From positions 1-6,297 of the forward strand of contig CAJXXJ010000238.1 of the NCBI GenBank assembly GCA_913062745.1: 6,297 nt of DNA. Reading direction: 5' to 3'. Below the pieces are notes generated by a model. It was not told where the DNA came from. It worked only from the letters and a program-made list of their open reading frames with translations, and did not search any database. Of this stretch, positions 4,477-6,297 are shown piece by piece. The DNA comes from an uncultured Phaeodactylibacter sp. (lineage in GTDB: Bacteria > Bacteroidota > Bacteroidia > Chitinophagales > Saprospiraceae). The position numbers and the translations under genes were made by a program. The first letter of the stretch is position 1. Each line of letters opens with the position of its first letter.

Positions 4477-6297
4477 ATGAAGTCATTCTACACTTTTATC
4501 CTGGCACTGGCAAGCGTAGCACTCAGCGCGCAGCCGATGCTGGTGGAAGACATTTTCCCGGGCGATGAATCCCGCCCGCGGGAGTTTCATGCCTGCAATG
4601 GCCAGCTGATTTTCCGGGCGGAAGCTCCGGGCATCGGTGTGGAGCCCTGGATTTCCGATGGCACTGCCGAAGGGACCTTCCTGTTGCGTAATATTAACGA
4701 AGACCCCGCAACCGCAGCTGGTAATTCCAATCCACGGGATTTCATTACTTACAAAGGGCTGGTTTACTTCAATGCCGACGACGGCATCAGCGGGGATGAG
4801 CTGTGGGTAACCGACGGCACGCCGGAAGGCACGCAGCTGTTCCTGGATATTCAGCCGGGGGAAGGCAACGGCAACCCCTTCGATTTTGTGGTATTCAATG
4901 ACCTGCTCTACTTCACAGCCAATGATGGCGAGGTGAGCTCCGAGCTTTGGGTAACGGATGGTACCGTGGAAGGCACGCAGCTGGTCATCGACATTCAGGA
5001 GGGGGCCGGACCCGGCAACCCGAATTTCAAAACTGTGGTGGGCGATTTTATGATCTTCACCGCTAATGACGGTATTGCCGGCAACGAGCTATGGGTAAGC
5101 GACGGCACTGCAGCCGGCACGCAGCTGGTTAAAGATATCCGCCCGGACGGCAATGCTTCGCCTTCGCAGTATATCGCTTACAACGGCGAGGTATTCTTCC
5201 GCGCTAACGACGGCACAAACGGCACCGAGCTTTGGAAAACCGATGGCACTACGGATGGCACTGTACTGGTCAAAGACATCAACCCGGACGGCAGCTCCAG
5301 CCCCACCAACTTTTTCGTCCTCGGCCAGTGGTTGTTCTTTGAGGCGGATGACGGTGTGAACGGCGACGAGCTGTGGGTAACGGACGGCACCGAAGCCGGC
5401 ACGCAATTGCTGCGCGACCTTAACTCCGGCGAGGAAGATGGAAATCCAGAGTCGTTTACGGCTACGATTAACAATAGCGGCTACTTCGTAGCGGAGGATG
5501 CCGAAAACGGCGAAGAGCTGTGGTTTATCTCCACGGACGGCGCTTCCACCTACGACGGAATTGAGGTCAGCCTCTTTCAGGATATCAATCCGGGGGCGGA
5601 AGATTCCGGCCCGGACGACCTGACTTTCTCCGGCAGCGCGCTCTACTTCAGCGCCGAGGAGCCGGAATTCGGGCAGGAGCTGTACGAGCTGCCGGTAGGC
5701 GAAGAGTCGGCTACCCGCATTTCCGATATCAACCCGACCGGGGATGCTGATGTTGACGATATTATTCAGGTGGGCCGCCGCCTGTTCTTTGAGGCGACCA
5801 ATGGCGAGACGGGTGATGAGCTTTGGACGCTGGCTATACCCACAGCGGTACTGGAGGTCACGGACACCGAGGCCACGCTGATGTCAGGAGATACGCTTGA
5901 TTTCGGTACGGTGATCATCGGCGGCACCGCGCAGGAGTTTGTCGAGATCAATAATACCGGCGAAGCTGACCTGCTGATTCTGGGCGGCAGCCTGGAGCCG
6001 CTCGCGCCGTTTAGCTACGCTGGCATCCCCTTCGTTCCTGTCGTGGCACCGCAGGAGACGCTATCCCTGCTTTACGAATTTGCGCCGGTTATTGAGGGGA
6101 CGTACTTCCGGGAGATTCAGCTTGCTACCAATGACCCGCTTGCTCCGGAATTCCGCCTGGTGCTGCGCGGTGAAGCCGAGCTGGCGACTGCTACGCTGGA
6201 CGTGAGTCTGGATGGAGAAGCTTTGGAGAGCGGCACGGAGATCGCCGCGGCGACGCCGGCGAGCTGGAGCAGCCGATCCGCGAGGCCTTCCCCGCCG
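4477..6297 (+). CDS. Exported ELWxxDGT-repeat protein with choice-of-anchor D domain (3' end outside window; probable frameshift near end)
   Basis: The reading frame is open from ATG 4477 to the window edge (607 codons, no stop). Residues 1-18 form a Sec signal peptide (hydrophobic FILALASVAL, cleavage likely after ALSA). There is no lipobox, so the protein is secreted or anchored by a missing C-terminus. Residues about 44-450 contain nine repeats of about 47-54 residues built on the ELWxxDGT motif family. The best copies are at residues 108, 156, 204, 251 and 298; the copies at 56, 347, 401 and 448 are degenerate. Repeat length and the strand-rich pattern would suit a beta-propeller, which is inference. 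Residues about 459-567 match the choice-of-anchor D beta-sandwich: LDFGTVIIGGTAQEFVEI, NNTGEADLLILGG, EFAPVIEGTYFREIQLATND and LVLRGEAE. A second such domain begins at about residue 573 (LDVSLDGEALESGTEI), but the frame appears to shift at about base 6244-6249. Bacteroidota relatives often end in a type IX secretion sorting domain, which would lie beyond the window. Function unknown. Confidence 0.92.
   Translation, partial: MKSFYTFILALASVALSAQPMLVEDIFPGDESRPREFHACNGQLIFRAEAPGIGVEPWISDGTAEGTFLLRNINEDPATAAGNSNPRDFITYKGLVYFNADDGISGDELWVTDGTPEGTQLFLDIQPGEGNGNPFDFVVFNDLLYFTANDGEVSSELWVTDGTVEGTQLVIDIQEGAGPGNPNFKTVVGDFMIFTANDGIAGNELWVSDGTAAGTQLVKDIRPDGNASPSQYIAYNGEVFFRANDGTNGTELWKTDGTTDGTVLVKDINPDGSSSPTNFFVLGQWLFFEADDGVNGDELWVTDGTEAGTQLLRDLNSGEEDGNPESFTATINNSGYFVAEDAENGEELWFISTDGASTYDGIEVSLFQDINPGAEDSGPDDLTFSGSALYFSAEEPEFGQELYELPVGEESATRISDINPTGDADVDDIIQVGRRLFFEATNGETGDELWTLAIPTAVLEVTDTEATLMSGDTLDFGTVIIGGTAQEFVEINNTGEADLLILGGSLEPLAPFSYAGIPFVPVVAPQETLSLLYEFAPVIEGTYFREIQLATNDPLAPEFRLVLRGEAELATATLDVSLDGEALESGTEIAAATPASWSSRSARPSPP
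4642..5826 (+). repeat. Array of nine ELWxxDGT-type protein repeats (about 141-162 nt period)
   Basis: Motif starts fall at bases 4642 (EPWISDGT), 4798, 4942, 5086, 5227, 5368 (clear ELW.(T/S)DGT copies), 5515 (ELWFISTDG), 5677 (ELYELPVG) and 5818 (ELWTLAIP). Spacing is mostly 47-49 residues, with 52 and 54 at the two divergent joins. The unit consensus reads roughly LVKDI.PDG..S.P..F, then LYF.A.DG..G, then ELWVTDGT..GTQ. Copies differ at many silent third positions (for example GAGCTGTGGGTAACC, GAGCTTTGGGTAACG and GAGCTATGGGTAAGC). The repeats are therefore old and held together by selection on the protein, not a recent DNA duplication. Confidence 0.93.

Noticed and set aside
5089..5474. 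Minus-strand open frames across the ELWxxDGT array (also 5766-5951)
   Set aside because: Their internal repetitiveness merely mirrors the antisense of the ELWxxDGT repeats. No independent coding evidence is visible.
4642..5826. Regularly spaced repeats suggesting CRISPR or DNA tandem repeats
   Set aside because: The period of 141-162 nt is too long for CRISPR. The copies differ at silent sites, and the conserved unit is a protein motif in frame with the gene.

Overview
The window is a single unidirectional (+ strand) gene run from a Bacteroidota bacterium. The diagnostic feature is a SusC/SusD pair: a TonB-dependent outer-membrane receptor followed directly by its SusD-type lipoprotein, an arrangement essentially restricted to that phylum. 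Base composition is GC-rich (about 60% by eye, with C/G-heavy third positions). The short spacers are AT-rich and lack Shine-Dalgarno sequences, as is usual in Bacteroidota. High GC combined with an ELWxxDGT-repeat exported protein suggests an environmental lineage such as the Saprospiria (Lewinella and relatives) rather than a gut Bacteroides. That placement is an inference.

Layout: (1) 1-1529, the C-terminal 508 residues of a SusC-like receptor, cut by the left edge. (2) 1532-3007, a complete SusD-like lipoprotein starting 2 nt after the receptor stop. (3) 3024-3542, a 172-residue lipoprotein with a Calx-beta-like beta-sandwich pattern. (4) 3532-4452, a 306-residue lipoprotein overlapping the previous gene by 11 nt, with a second Calx-beta-like region and a residue string after its lipid-anchored cysteine that matches the known Bacteroidota surface-export signal. 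(5) 4477 to the right edge, an exported protein with about nine ELWxxDGT-type repeats followed by a choice-of-anchor D beta-sandwich domain. It probably continues beyond the window, and the last ~50 bases appear frameshifted.

The largest gap between genes is 24 nt and no terminator is visible, so all five genes are probably one transcript whose promoter lies upstream. The likely working unit is a SusCD nutrient importer: the SusD lid and two accessory surface lipoproteins (in the positions SusE/SusF occupy in the starch system) capture a ligand at the cell surface, and the SusC barrel imports it using TonB energy. No hydrolase, sulfatase, peptidase or regulator is present, so the substrate cannot be named. 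The role of the ELWxxDGT protein is unknown.

I found no RNA genes, mobile elements, CRISPR arrays or attachment sites. The window is mostly a recognisable type of locus. The points that stand out are the tail frameshift, the surface-export signal, the paired Calx-beta-like lipoproteins and the decaying repeat array.
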